From DATAVB01 sp036267955 (lineage in GTDB: Bacteria > Actinomycetota > Actinomycetes > Mycobacteriales > QHCD01): a DNA stretch of 64,000 nt. The notes beneath the pieces were generated by a model, which ran no database searches, was not told the origin of the DNA, and saw only the letters and a list, made by a program, of their open reading frames with translations. A program made the translations under genes and the position numbers. Of this stretch, positions 24,581 through 32,719 are shown piece by piece. The stretch spans positions 15,005 through 79,004 of the forward strand of contig DATAVB010000004.1 of assembly GCA_036267955.1 (NCBI GenBank), read 5' to 3'. The stretch's first letter is position 1; every line of letters begins with the position of its first letter.

Positions 24581-25554
24581 AGTGATTCCTTCTCCCCCAT
24601 CGGTGTTGTCGGCTCGGCCGTCCACTGTAGAAACCTGCGCTGGGCGGCGGACAGTGCACGCTCCTCCGCCGCCATTCCCGGATAGGTGCAATGCGCGGCG
24701 CTCAGTACGAAGAGTTCTTTCACCGCGGGTGCCGCGTTGTAGACGGCGAACTGGCCGGGCGGTGGCACCGCAGGATCGGACAGAGCGGCGGCCACATGGG
24801 TCGGCACCCGCAGGTAGGTAGCGGCGGACGCGGCGTCGAAATACGGCAGTACGCCGAGCACCGACGGGTCGCGCTGCGCGCGCAGTCGCACCGCCTCGCC
24901 ACTGCCCACGCACGGCATCGTCAGGCGTAAGGGATGCTGCCCGAAGCTCGGCACGATGAGGCAGGCGGCGGCAATCCGGTCGTCCCAGGGCACGGCCAGC
25001 GCCCCGACGCCACCGCCGAAACTGCCGCCCACATAGTCGATCCGGCCCGCCGCTTCCGGCACCAGACTCAGCAGGGCGGTGACCGCGCACCACAGATCGG
25101 CGGCGCATCCGCCGTGCACGTAGGTGTCCCGGGCGCCGATGCCGTGCAGCACATGCCGATCGGCGGTGTCGGGGATATCGGGCTGCCGGCTGCGATCCGG
25201 CATTCCGCGGGCACAGAAATACAGTGCGGCAGCCCGGTCGGCCGGCACCTCGACATCGGGTCGATCCCGGCCGCCGTAGCCGTGTCCGACCACGACGCCC
25301 CGCTCCACCGCACCGTCCAGCGGCATCGTCAACCAGCCGCCGATGCGCACCCCGTCAACCGAAGTGAACGAGACGTCATACACCGCGTTGGACCCGATCG
25401 ACTGCTCAGCGGCGCGCATGCTCGGCGCCACGTCGACCGCGCGGGCCCGGGCGTACCGGCCCTGCCAGAAGGCCGCGAAATCGTCGGGTGGTGACGGCGC
25501 CGGCACTGCCAGCAACGCCGCCTCGTCGTACCCGTAGGTCGCGTCGGCGGTCAT
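24577..25554 (-). CDS. Acetylxylan esterase-like (AXE1/CE7) alpha/beta hydrolase
   Basis: The protein of about 325 residues has the AXE1 plan: DFAAFWQGRYARA near the N terminus and a GxSxG nucleophile elbow as GGSFGGG. LSDPAVPPPGQFAVYNA carries the acid, and SAAHCTYPGM carries the likely catalytic His. CE7 enzymes deacetylate xylo-oligosaccharides or cephalosporin C in the cytoplasm. ATG 25554 is chosen; an in-frame ATG at 25575 is equally possible because neither has a clear ribosome site. It is coupled to the DUF4091 glycosidase-like gene, suggesting joint breakdown of an acetylated glycan. Confidence 0.8.
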   Translation of the reverse strand: MTADATYGYDEAALLAVPAPSPPDDFAAFWQGRYARARAVDVAPSMRAAEQSIGSNAVYDVSFTSVDGVRIGGWLTMPLDGAVERGVVVGHGYGGRDRPDVEVPADRAAALYFCARGMPDRSRQPDIPDTADRHVLHGIGARDTYVHGGCAADLWCAVTALLSLVPEAAGRIDYVGGSFGGGVGALAVPWDDRIAAACLIVPSFGQHPLRLTMPCVGSGEAVRLRAQRDPSVLGVLPYFDAASAATYLRVPTHVAAALSDPAVPPPGQFAVYNAAPAVKELFVLSAAHCTYPGMAAEERALSAAQRRFLQWTAEPTTPMGEKESL

Positions 25555-25641
25555 CGCGCAAACGCTATCAGGCATGACGATCGGCCGCCGCTGGCCACTA
25601 GGATCGGCGGTGCAGTTGACGCCGAGGTGAGGACATACAAG

Positions 25642-27237
25642 GTGAGCGGCACCGTGCTCGAGGTGACCCGCGACATTCTGCGGGCCGTCGGGATGACCAC
25701 CATATTCGGTAATCCGGGCTCGACCGAGTTACCTTTCCTGGCCGACTTTCCGGCGGATTTCCGTTATGTGCTGGCGCTGCAGGAGTCCTGCGCGGTGGCG
25801 ATGGCTGACGCCTATGCACAGTTCACCGGCAATGCCGCACTGGTCAATCTGCATTCGGCCGGCGGCGTCGGGCACGGGCTGGGGAATGTCGTGACGGCGC
25901 ACCGCAACCACTCGCCACTCGTCATCGTCGCCGGTCAGCAGGTGCGGTCGCTGTTGCGCGGCGAACCGTACCTGGGAGCGCCGGACGCGACCTCGTTCCC
26001 GCGGCCGTACGTGAAGTGGGCCGCCGAGCCGGCTCTGGCGGCCGATGTGCCGGCCGCAATCGCCCGGGCCTACCTTGTCGCCACCACCGCGCCGTACGGA
26101 CCAACCTTCGTCTCCGTACCGGTGGACGACTGGAACGCCACTGCCGCCCCGGCCACCGCGCGGGCCAGAATTCCCGCCACAGCGCCGGATCCGGGCACCT
26201 TGAACGAACTCGCCGACGCTTTGCACGCAGCGATGTCGCCGGCCTTCGTCGTCGGACCGGCCGTTGATGCGAGCGGTGCCGCCGGTGACGTGGTGACGCT
26301 GGCCGAGCGGACCGGCGCGGTGGTGTGGGCCAGCCCGATGTCCCACCGGTGCTCGTTCCCGGAAGGTCATTCGCGGTTCGCCGGGTTCCTGCCGCCGGCA
26401 CGGGAACAACTCACCGCCGCGCTCTCCCGGCACGACCTCGTGGTCGTGCTTGGCGCACCGGTATTCACCTATCACGTCGGGACCGCGCAACAGGGCGGGT
26501 CCCTGCCGACCCTCTATGTGGTGAACGACGACGAGCAGGCCCTCGCCTGGGCCGAGAATGGAACCGCGATCCGCGCGGACGTGCGGATCGCGGTACGGCA
26601 ATTGCTTCCATTGGCCCGCTCCGTGGACCGGCCCGGACCGCCGCCCCGGACCATGCCGGCGGCTCCAACGGCGACCACGCCCATGTCCGGTGCGTACGTG
26701 TATTCGACGGTCGCGCAGGTGCTTCCGGCCGACGCAGTGGTGGTTGAGGAGGCGCCGAGTCACCGCAATGACCTGCACACCTACCTGCCGATCGCCCGCT
26801 CTGGTGGCTTCCTCACCATGGCGACCGGCGTGCTCGGCTTCGGGTTGCCCGCGGCCGTAGGCGTCGCCCTGGCCCAACCGGACCGGCCGGTACTGGCGGT
26901 TCTGGGCGATGGATCCGCGATGTACGGCATCCAGGGACTGTGGACCGCGGTGCGGGAGAACGCCCGGGTCACCTTCGTCATCCTCGACAACGGCGGCTAC
27001 GGCGCGTTGGTCGCGCTCGGGCGGGCCAGCGGTATCGAGAAATTCCCCGGCGCCGACCTCGGCGGGATCGACTTCTGCGCGCTGGCCCGCGGCATGGGCT
27101 GCCCGGCGCGGCTCGTCGAATCCCCCGCTGACCTGACGCCTGCTCTGCACGAGGCGTTGGCCACGGACGGCCCCGTGCTGCTGCATGTCGTGGTAGACGC
27201 GGACGTCGCTCCGCTGTACGACTCGACAACACCCTGA
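25642..27237 (+). CDS. mdlC: Benzoylformate decarboxylase-like thiamine diphosphate enzyme
   Basis: The 531-residue protein matches benzoylformate decarboxylase over its whole length. FGNPGSTELPFL gives Ser27 (Ser26 in Pseudomonas), LALQES gives Glu48 (Glu47), NLHSAGGVGHG gives His71 (His70), and FTYHVG gives His278 (His281). The cofactor motif is GDGSAMYG...LDNGGYG. The reaction is decarboxylation of a 2-oxo acid to an aldehyde. GTG 25642 was chosen over GTG 25627 because GAGGTGAGG precedes it and the N terminus then aligns with known enzymes. It is divergent from the esterase gene. Physiological substrate remains open. Confidence 0.85.
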   Translation: MSGTVLEVTRDILRAVGMTTIFGNPGSTELPFLADFPADFRYVLALQESCAVAMADAYAQFTGNAALVNLHSAGGVGHGLGNVVTAHRNHSPLVIVAGQQVRSLLRGEPYLGAPDATSFPRPYVKWAAEPALAADVPAAIARAYLVATTAPYGPTFVSVPVDDWNATAAPATARARIPATAPDPGTLNELADALHAAMSPAFVVGPAVDASGAAGDVVTLAERTGAVVWASPMSHRCSFPEGHSRFAGFLPPAREQLTAALSRHDLVVVLGAPVFTYHVGTAQQGGSLPTLYVVNDDEQALAWAENGTAIRADVRIAVRQLLPLARSVDRPGPPPRTMPAAPTATTPMSGAYVYSTVAQVLPADAVVVEEAPSHRNDLHTYLPIARSGGFLTMATGVLGFGLPAAVGVALAQPDRPVLAVLGDGSAMYGIQGLWTAVRENARVTFVILDNGGYGALVALGRASGIEKFPGADLGGIDFCALARGMGCPARLVESPADLTPALHEALATDGPVLLHVVVDADVAPLYDSTTP

Positions 27238-27309
27238 CCCGCCGCCGGACCCAGCTCGCCCACCTCAACCCTTCCACGCCAACTTCACGCCAATTTCACG
27301 CCAATTTCC

Positions 27310-27362
27310 ATGATCGTGATCGGTTTCTGGTGGCTATAGCCCCAACCACCGATCATGATCAT
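27310..27362. repeat. Long imperfect inverted repeat with nested hairpin (REP-like or terminator)
   Basis: ATGATCGTGATCGGT (27310-27324) pairs with ACCGATCATGATCAT (27348-27362) with one mismatch. The stem extends outward by ATTTC/GAAAT, and the loop holds the palindrome GGCTATAGCC. It is 73 bases after the decarboxylase stop. The half-site GATCATGATCGG also occurs near 18120, so this may be a dispersed element. Confidence 0.55.
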
Positions 27363-27428
27363 GAAATGTCGGCACCGTCGGTTGGCCGCTGCCGAGAAAT
27401 CCCGAGCGTCGAACCCGTCTCATGAGCT

Positions 27429-27473
27429 ATAGTCCGGGCGGACCATTTTGCGGGGACTATGACGGCGGACTAT
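27429..27473. promoter_or_regulatory. Inverted and direct copies of GGACTAT upstream of padR
   Basis: ATAGTCC at 27429 and GGACTAT at 27454 and 27467 form one inverted and one direct pair just before the PadR start. They sit where an autoregulatory operator is expected. Nothing else in the sequence proves binding. Confidence 0.35.
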
Positions 27474-27487
27474 GACGGCGGGGAGAC

Positions 27488-28090
27488 ATGCAACCGAGAA
27501 TCACGCCGCTCGCGCTCGCCGTGCTGCGGATGCTGCATGCCGAGCCGATGCATCCGTACGAAATGCAGCAGCGGATCCGGGACTGGGGCATCAACGAGGT
27601 CATCAAGGCGACCCACGGCGCGCTCTACCACACGGTCGACCGGCTGACCGAGTGTGAGCTGATCGAGCCGGTGGAGACGCTCCGCGCCGGCCGGCGGCCC
27701 GAACGGACCGTCTATGCCATCACCGAGGCCGGCCGGGAAATGGGCCGCGGAAAACTCATCGACATGCTGTCCAGTGTCGACCGCGAATACCCGGTGTTCC
27801 GAGCCGCGCTGGCATTCCTGAGCCTGCTCTCCCCTGAGGAGGCCGCGATCCGGCTTGGCATGCGCGCGGTCCATCTGCAGGCCTCGCTGGCCGGCGCGGA
27901 GACGGCGTACGACGCATTGATCAAAAAAGGGATACCGCGCATACAACTTATCGAATTCGACCACGCCAGGGCGCAAACCCGGGCCGAACTGGACGTTGTG
28001 CAATCCATCATCGACGATGTTGAGTCTGGCCGGCTGACCTGGACACCCGCCAGTCACGCCCCAGCGGATAGGAAGGCCGACCATGAATAG
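27488..28090 (+). CDS. PadR-family transcriptional regulator
   Basis: The 200-residue protein has the PadR winged helix: ALAVLRMLHAEPMHPYEMQQRI, then THGALYHTVDRLTECELIEPVE and RTVYAITEAGRE. A helical C-terminal dimerisation part of about 100 residues places it in the larger PadR class with a Vir_act_alpha_C-like tail. Such proteins repress efflux pumps and release DNA on binding a drug or phenolic. It overlaps the MFS pump gene by eight bases, which supports that role. ATG follows GGGGAG. Confidence 0.88.
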   Translation: MQPRITPLALAVLRMLHAEPMHPYEMQQRIRDWGINEVIKATHGALYHTVDRLTECELIEPVETLRAGRRPERTVYAITEAGREMGRGKLIDMLSSVDREYPVFRAALAFLSLLSPEEAAIRLGMRAVHLQASLAGAETAYDALIKKGIPRIQLIEFDHARAQTRAELDVVQSIIDDVESGRLTWTPASHAPADRKADHE

Positions 28091-29717
28091 GTTTCGGGGG
28101 AATCCGTGGGCGATCCTGATCGCTCTATGCCTCGGTTTCTTTATGACTCTGCTCGATCTGACGATCGTGAATATTGCGATCCCCAACATGATCGACAAGA
28201 TGAACATCACCTACGACCATGTGCTGTGGGTGATCAACGCCTACATTCTCGTACTCGCCGTGCTGCTGATCACCTGCGGCCGACTCGGTGACCTGCTCGG
28301 CAAGCGAAACCTCTATCTGGCAGGCATTGCGGTGTTCACCGCGGCCTCGCTCCTCTGTGGAATCTCGCAGAGCCCGAGTCAGCTCATCGCGGCCCGTGCG
28401 GTCCAGGGTCTCGGTGCGGCGTTGCTGATGCCACAGACCATGTCGATCATCGTGGGCGTCTTCCCGGCCGAACGCCGTGGTGCGGCGCTCGGCGTCTGGG
28501 GCGCCGTGGCCGGCGTCGCGACGATCGCCGGTCCGACGCTCGGCGGCCTGCTGGTCAGTGCCTTCGACTGGCGCTGGATCTTCTTCATCAACGTGCCCAT
28601 CGGCATCTTCGTCCTGATCGTCACGCCGTTCGTGATCCCGACCGACAAGAAAATGGCCCGCACCCACGCCTTCGATATTCCGGGCGTGGTGCTGGTCAGC
28701 GTCGCCCTTTTCTGCCTCACCTTCGCCCTGAACGAGGGCCAGCGGTACAACTGGGGCACGATCGCGGGCGTGCTCTCGATCCCGGCGCTGCTGATCGTCG
28801 GAGTCGTGCTGCTCATTGTCTTTTTCGTCCTGGAGGCACGCCGGCAGGACCGGGAGCCGCTCGTTCCGTTCGCACTGTTCCGCGACCGCAACTACGCCAT
28901 CATGAACTTCACCTCGGCCGCGCTCTCGATCGGCATGACCGGCATGTTCCTCAGCTTCACCATCTATCTGCAGTCGGTGCTGGGAATGTCCGCGCTCAAG
29001 GCGGGACTGATCTCCGGACCGATGTCGCTGATCTCGGTGATCATCGCGCCGATCGCGGGCAAACTCACCGACAAGATCGGAGGGAAGTTCATCGTATTCG
29101 CGGGCCTGTCGCTCTTCACGATCGGGCTGATCGTGCTGCAGCCGATGACGCATGCGGACAGTTCGATCTGGGCCGTACTGCCTGGACTGATCATCATGGG
29201 CTTCGGAATGGGCTGCACATTCGCTCCGCTGGCCACCGTGGCGATGCGCAATATCTCACCCGCGCTGGCCGGAGCCGCGTCCGGAATGATGAACACCAAC
29301 CGGCAGATCGGCTCGGTCATCGGTACGGCCGCCGTCGGCGCCCTGCTACAGAATCGGCTCGCCGCGGCCTTCACCGCGGAGGCGACGAAGCGGGCACCGG
29401 CCCTGCCGGCCGCGGCCCGGAAACCCTTTGTGGACGGGTTCCGGACGGCTGCGTCGCACGGCCTGCAACTCGGAGCCGGCGAGAACGGCGGCGCCGCCAA
29501 ATCACCGGCGGGCACGCCGCCTCAAGTGGTCCGGCAGGTGCAGGATGCCTCGCAGGCGGTCTTCACCCACGGGTTCGTGCACGCCATGCACATCACGTCG
29601 GTGCTGCCGATCGCGACATTGGCCGTCGGTGCTGCGTCCTGCCTCTTCCTCAAACGCGGCGCGAAGACACCCGAGCCGGTCCGCCAGCCCGAGCCGGCCA
29701 TCGGCGGCGCCGGATAG
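28083..29717 (+). CDS. MFS drug efflux transporter, DHA2 (EmrB/QacA) family
   Basis: The 544-residue protein has 13-14 membrane segments and the DHA2 motifs LDLTIVNIAIPNM, the loop GRLGDLLGKRNLYLAG and motif C WGAVAGVATIAGPTLGGLL. It exports drugs or toxic metabolites in exchange for protons. Between the last two segments there is an extended loop rich in Ala and Gly (about 430-500). AGGAAGG precedes the ATG inside the PadR gene, so regulator and pump are one operon. Confidence 0.92.
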   Translation: MNRFRGNPWAILIALCLGFFMTLLDLTIVNIAIPNMIDKMNITYDHVLWVINAYILVLAVLLITCGRLGDLLGKRNLYLAGIAVFTAASLLCGISQSPSQLIAARAVQGLGAALLMPQTMSIIVGVFPAERRGAALGVWGAVAGVATIAGPTLGGLLVSAFDWRWIFFINVPIGIFVLIVTPFVIPTDKKMARTHAFDIPGVVLVSVALFCLTFALNEGQRYNWGTIAGVLSIPALLIVGVVLLIVFFVLEARRQDREPLVPFALFRDRNYAIMNFTSAALSIGMTGMFLSFTIYLQSVLGMSALKAGLISGPMSLISVIIAPIAGKLTDKIGGKFIVFAGLSLFTIGLIVLQPMTHADSSIWAVLPGLIIMGFGMGCTFAPLATVAMRNISPALAGAASGMMNTNRQIGSVIGTAAVGALLQNRLAAAFTAEATKRAPALPAAARKPFVDGFRTAASHGLQLGAGENGGAAKSPAGTPPQVVRQVQDASQAVFTHGFVHAMHITSVLPIATLAVGAASCLFLKRGAKTPEPVRQPEPAIGGAG

Positions 29718-29723
29718 CGGCGA

Positions 29724-30365
29724 CTAAAGCGGTTGCTCGGGACAATGCTCGGCAGTCTGCCGGGTTAACAACGGGAGCAGAACACGATCCACCAACTGAT
29801 CCAGATAGGTGTCGTCGACGGGCTCACCGGTGATCAGCAGTCGAACGATCAGCTGTCCGGTGAGGACGTCACGGAGCAATTCGATATCCGGGACGTCCTC
29901 GCCGCGGTCGAGCGCGCGTTTGGCGATGACCTCGCCGACGGTCTGTTTGTTTCGGGCGATCTGGGCCCGCATGATTCCGGCCAGTTCCGGGTCGCCCTGC
30001 ATCGCGTGGATGATGCCGCCGATCAACGCGGTGTCCTGATTGCCGAATTTCTCCCGCATGGCCCGCAGCACAGCCAGCAGGTCACCGCGCAGGCTGCCGG
30101 CCTCCTCGACATCGAAGACGCCCGAATCACAGATTCGCAGGGCATCGGCGATGAGTTGCGGTTTACCGGGCCAGCGGCGGTAGATGGTCGCCTTGCTGGC
30201 CCGCGCCCGGTCCGCGACCGCATCCATGGTCAACCGGTCATAACCGCGTTCGGTGACCAATTCCAGGCAGGCGCGCAGGATCGCCTGCTCCCGCGCCGAG
30301 CCCCGGGACCGGCTCACGCACCTGACGACAGCCTGCTCCGTCGGGTGTTCTGACAACTGGATCAC
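29724..30365 (-). CDS. TetR-family transcriptional regulator
   Basis: The 213-residue protein has the TetR helix-turn-helix in REQAILRACLELVTERGYDRLTMDAVADRARASKATIYRRWPGKPQLIADAL. A C-terminal ligand domain of the TetR_C_16-like kind follows, with the acidic helix RGEDVPDIELLRDVLTGQLIVRLL. It faces a hypothetical gene across 75 bases that contain a perfect palindrome, so it very likely represses itself and that gene pair. It also ends six bases from the convergent MFS gene. Confidence 0.9.
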   Translation of the reverse strand: MIQLSEHPTEQAVVRCVSRSRGSAREQAILRACLELVTERGYDRLTMDAVADRARASKATIYRRWPGKPQLIADALRICDSGVFDVEEAGSLRGDLLAVLRAMREKFGNQDTALIGGIIHAMQGDPELAGIMRAQIARNKQTVGEVIAKRALDRGEDVPDIELLRDVLTGQLIVRLLITGEPVDDTYLDQLVDRVLLPLLTRQTAEHCPEQPL

Positions 30366-30373
30366 ACCTCACT

Positions 30374-30392
30374 GTACGAAACGGTTTCGTAC
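30374..30392. promoter_or_regulatory. TetR operator palindrome
   Basis: GTACGAAACGGTTTCGTAC has perfect nine-base arms around one central base. It lies between the TetR start (30365) and the divergent gene at 30441. The arms resemble ACGAAAC half-sites of other TetR regulators. Confidence 0.75.
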
Positions 30393-30440
30393 GCTAGCAT
30401 CAGCCAGTGTACAGGTCGACTCCCGGGAGGGGGCGTCATC

Positions 30441-30875
30441 GTGGACTCCCTGACCACGGCACAGGTACTGCCGATCAGTGGCTGCACCGCCGTTTTCGTG
30501 CATCAACGTGACGGCAGGATGTCGCTGGAGCTGCTGGCCCCGGACGGCCAATTACTAGCCGTCTTTAGTGATTCCACAGTGGACAATGGGCTGCTGCGCG
30601 GCGCATGGCACGGAGTACGTGACCAGGACGGCATCCGCCGCGGTTGGTCGCTGGCCGTCGGCCACTGCGCCGAGCATGACGGCGTCACCGTGCACTTCGG
30701 CAGCCGACGCATGCTCACCGGCAGCGGCACCACACTCAGTCTCGACCCGGTGCGCCACGGCATCTTCTGGATCACCGAGGCTAATGATTCCTTCACCCAC
30801 GTCACCGCCACGAGCGGCGCCCGCAGCGACCGCACGCGCCTGACCCGGGTCCGCAGCCAGGAAGTTCTGCCGTGA
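30441..30875 (+). CDS. Hypothetical protein, beta-rich
   Basis: I do not recognise this 144-residue protein. It has no signal peptide or membrane segment. Predicted strands such as CTAVFVHQRDGRMSLELLAPDGQLLAVFSD and GTTLSLDPVRHGIFWITE suggest a small beta domain. A GGAGGGGG site precedes the GTG start. It overlaps the PAP2-family gene by GTGA and shares a promoter region with a divergent TetR, so its job is likely tied to the membrane phosphatase and to whatever TetR senses. Confidence 0.65.
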   Translation: MDSLTTAQVLPISGCTAVFVHQRDGRMSLELLAPDGQLLAVFSDSTVDNGLLRGAWHGVRDQDGIRRGWSLAVGHCAEHDGVTVHFGSRRMLTGSGTTLSLDPVRHGIFWITEANDSFTHVTATSGARSDRTRLTRVRSQEVLP

Positions 30876-31648
30876 CCACTCTCGGGACCCATATGCCCAT
30901 GCCGCGCCGCCCGGCGGCGCAGACCGCACACCAGCGGGTACGCCCGCGGCTGCTCGGCGAGCTCACCCTGCTGGTCGTCGGCTATGTCGGCTACGCGCTG
31001 ACCCGGGTCGCGGTCCGCGGTGACCAGTCGACCGCGATCGCGAACGGGCAGCACATCTACCGGATCGAGCGGCACCTCCGCCTCGATCCCGAGCAGTGGC
31101 TCAACAGTGCGCTCAGCGCGCACACGGATCTCGCCAAAATGGCCGGGTACTACTACGCCTCGTTCCATTTCGTCGTGACCGCGGCCGTGCTTGTCTGGCT
31201 CTACTGGCGGCAGCCGGCGTCGTACCGTTCGCAGCGGACCGTACTGATGCTCACGACGCTTCCGGCGCTCGCCATTTACTGGTGGTTCCCGGCCGCGCCG
31301 CCCCGTTTCGCGCTGCATTCGCTCACCGACACGTTGGCGACCTTCCACATTCTCGAGGCCGCCGCACCGCGCAGTGGCACGTCGCTGGCAAATCTGAACG
31401 CGGCCATGCCGAGCCTGCATGTCGCGTGGGCGGCCTGGGCCGCACTGGCGCTGTGGCGGGTGTTCCGGACCCGCTATCCGCACGCCGCGCTGCTCGCCTT
31501 CTGCTATCCGCTTGCGACGATCGTGGTGGTCATCTCGACCGCGAACCACTACCTGCTGGACGCATTCGCCGGTCTGGCGCTGCTGGGCCTGGCCACCTTC
31601 GTCGAGTCGATGCACCACCGGACGCTCGTCCAGCTGCCGGCACGGTGA
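30872..31648 (+). CDS. PAP2-superfamily membrane phosphatase/transferase (AUR1-like)
   Basis: The 258-residue membrane protein has about six helices and PAP2 catalytic motifs in AUR1 form: NAAMPSLHVAWA and NHYLLDAFAGLAL. The catalytic histidines are in SLH and NHY. The family includes lipid phosphatases and inositol phosphorylceramide synthases; actinobacterial members may work on phosphatidylinositol-type or other polar lipids. The GTG overlaps the stop of the preceding hypothetical gene, and both probably answer to the TetR next door. Confidence 0.85.
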   Translation: MTTLGTHMPMPRRPAAQTAHQRVRPRLLGELTLLVVGYVGYALTRVAVRGDQSTAIANGQHIYRIERHLRLDPEQWLNSALSAHTDLAKMAGYYYASFHFVVTAAVLVWLYWRQPASYRSQRTVLMLTTLPALAIYWWFPAAPPRFALHSLTDTLATFHILEAAAPRSGTSLANLNAAMPSLHVAWAAWAALALWRVFRTRYPHAALLAFCYPLATIVVVISTANHYLLDAFAGLALLGLATFVESMHHRTLVQLPAR

Positions 31649-31689
31649 CCGGCCCGGGGCGTGATTCGACCGTCCGGGAGAATCCGCCC

Positions 31690-32445
31690 ATGACGACACC
31701 ACGCCCGGTCACGGTCATCACCGGCGGCAGTCGCGGCATCGGGGCCGCAACCGCCCACCGGCTGGCGGCCGCCGGCCACGATCTGGCGCTGATCTACCGG
31801 TCGGACAACGACGCGGCCGAGCGCATCACGACGCAGTTGAACGAGACCGGCGCGCGGTGCGTGCCGATCCGCGCCGACGTCACCCGCGAGGACGAGGTCG
31901 AGGAGTTGTTCGCCGCAGTCGGCGCCGAGCTTGGCCAGGTCACCGGACTGGTCAACAACGCCGGATTGACCGCCCACATCGGCGATCTCGCCGACACTCC
32001 GGTCGCGATCATCCGCGAGGTCATCGACGTCAACTTCCTGGGCGCGGTGCTCTGCGCCCGGCGCGCCGCCCAGCTCATGTCGGTCCGCCGCGGCGGTCAG
32101 GGTGGCGTCATCGTCAATGTCTCCTCGGCGGCCGCGACCCTCGGCTCGGCCCACGAATACGTGCACTACGCCGCGGCCAAGGCCGGCGTCGACGCGCTGA
32201 CCATCGGGCTGAGCAAGGAACTGGCCGCCGACGGGATCCGGGTCAACGCCGTGTCGCCTGGTCTCATCCGGACCGGGATCCACGCCGACGCGGGCGATGC
32301 CGCCCGGGTCGAGCGCAAGGCACCGCAGATCCCACTGGGCCGCGCCGGCGAGGCCGACGAGATCGCACCGGCAATCGCCTGGCTGTTGAGCCCGGAAGCC
32401 TCCTACGCGACCGGCACGATCCTCCGGGTCGCCGGCGGATTGTAG
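31690..32445 (+). CDS. Short-chain dehydrogenase (FabG-like 3-oxoacyl reductase)
   Basis: The 251-residue protein has VTVITGGSRGIG, LVNNAG, VNVSSAAATLGS and YAAAKAG, the classical SDR set. YRSDNDA after beta-2 carries a basic residue that favours NADP(H). It resembles glucose dehydrogenase and FabG-type reductases. ATG 31690 lies 41 bases after the PAP2 gene, so it could belong to that transcript. The C-terminal GTILRVAGGL is standard. Confidence 0.88.
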   Translation: MTTPRPVTVITGGSRGIGAATAHRLAAAGHDLALIYRSDNDAAERITTQLNETGARCVPIRADVTREDEVEELFAAVGAELGQVTGLVNNAGLTAHIGDLADTPVAIIREVIDVNFLGAVLCARRAAQLMSVRRGGQGGVIVNVSSAAATLGSAHEYVHYAAAKAGVDALTIGLSKELAADGIRVNAVSPGLIRTGIHADAGDAARVERKAPQIPLGRAGEADEIAPAIAWLLSPEASYATGTILRVAGGL

Positions 32446-32454
32446 CCGCGCCGT

Positions 32455-32655
32455 TCAGTCGCGCGGGTGCGCGTTGAGGGCCGGCACCTCGGCCGCGAGG
32501 TCGCGGGACCGCGGCCACCAGATCCCGTCGTACTCGTGGCGCTTCTTCTGGATATCCCAGAGAGCGAGGACGGAAAGCCAGCGTTCGAGATATGCTCGGT
32601 ATCTTGATCGTACGCGCGCCAGGCAATTCGGTGTCTTCCAGGAAATCGCGATCAT
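32455..32655 (-). pseudogene. Remnant of a DUF5994-type gene
   Basis: The frame encodes 66 residues, of which YDGIWWPRSRDLAAEVPAL (about residues 42-60) looks like the conserved N-terminal block of DUF5994 proteins. The frame then stops after NAHPRD, where full-length members would continue for more than 100 residues. The part before it does not look like the family. I read this as a decayed fragment; a short real gene is less likely. The match is from memory. Confidence 0.35.
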
Positions 32656-32719
32656 CGAGTAATTCGCCCGATAGCGCGGATTATGTGTATACCGGCGCCG
32701 ACCTGTGCCTGACAGATCG

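Noticed and set aside
29724..30365. TetR as repressor of the convergent MFS pump at 28083
   Set aside because: The pump already has a PadR in its own operon, and the TetR palindrome lies on the other side, facing the gene at 30441.
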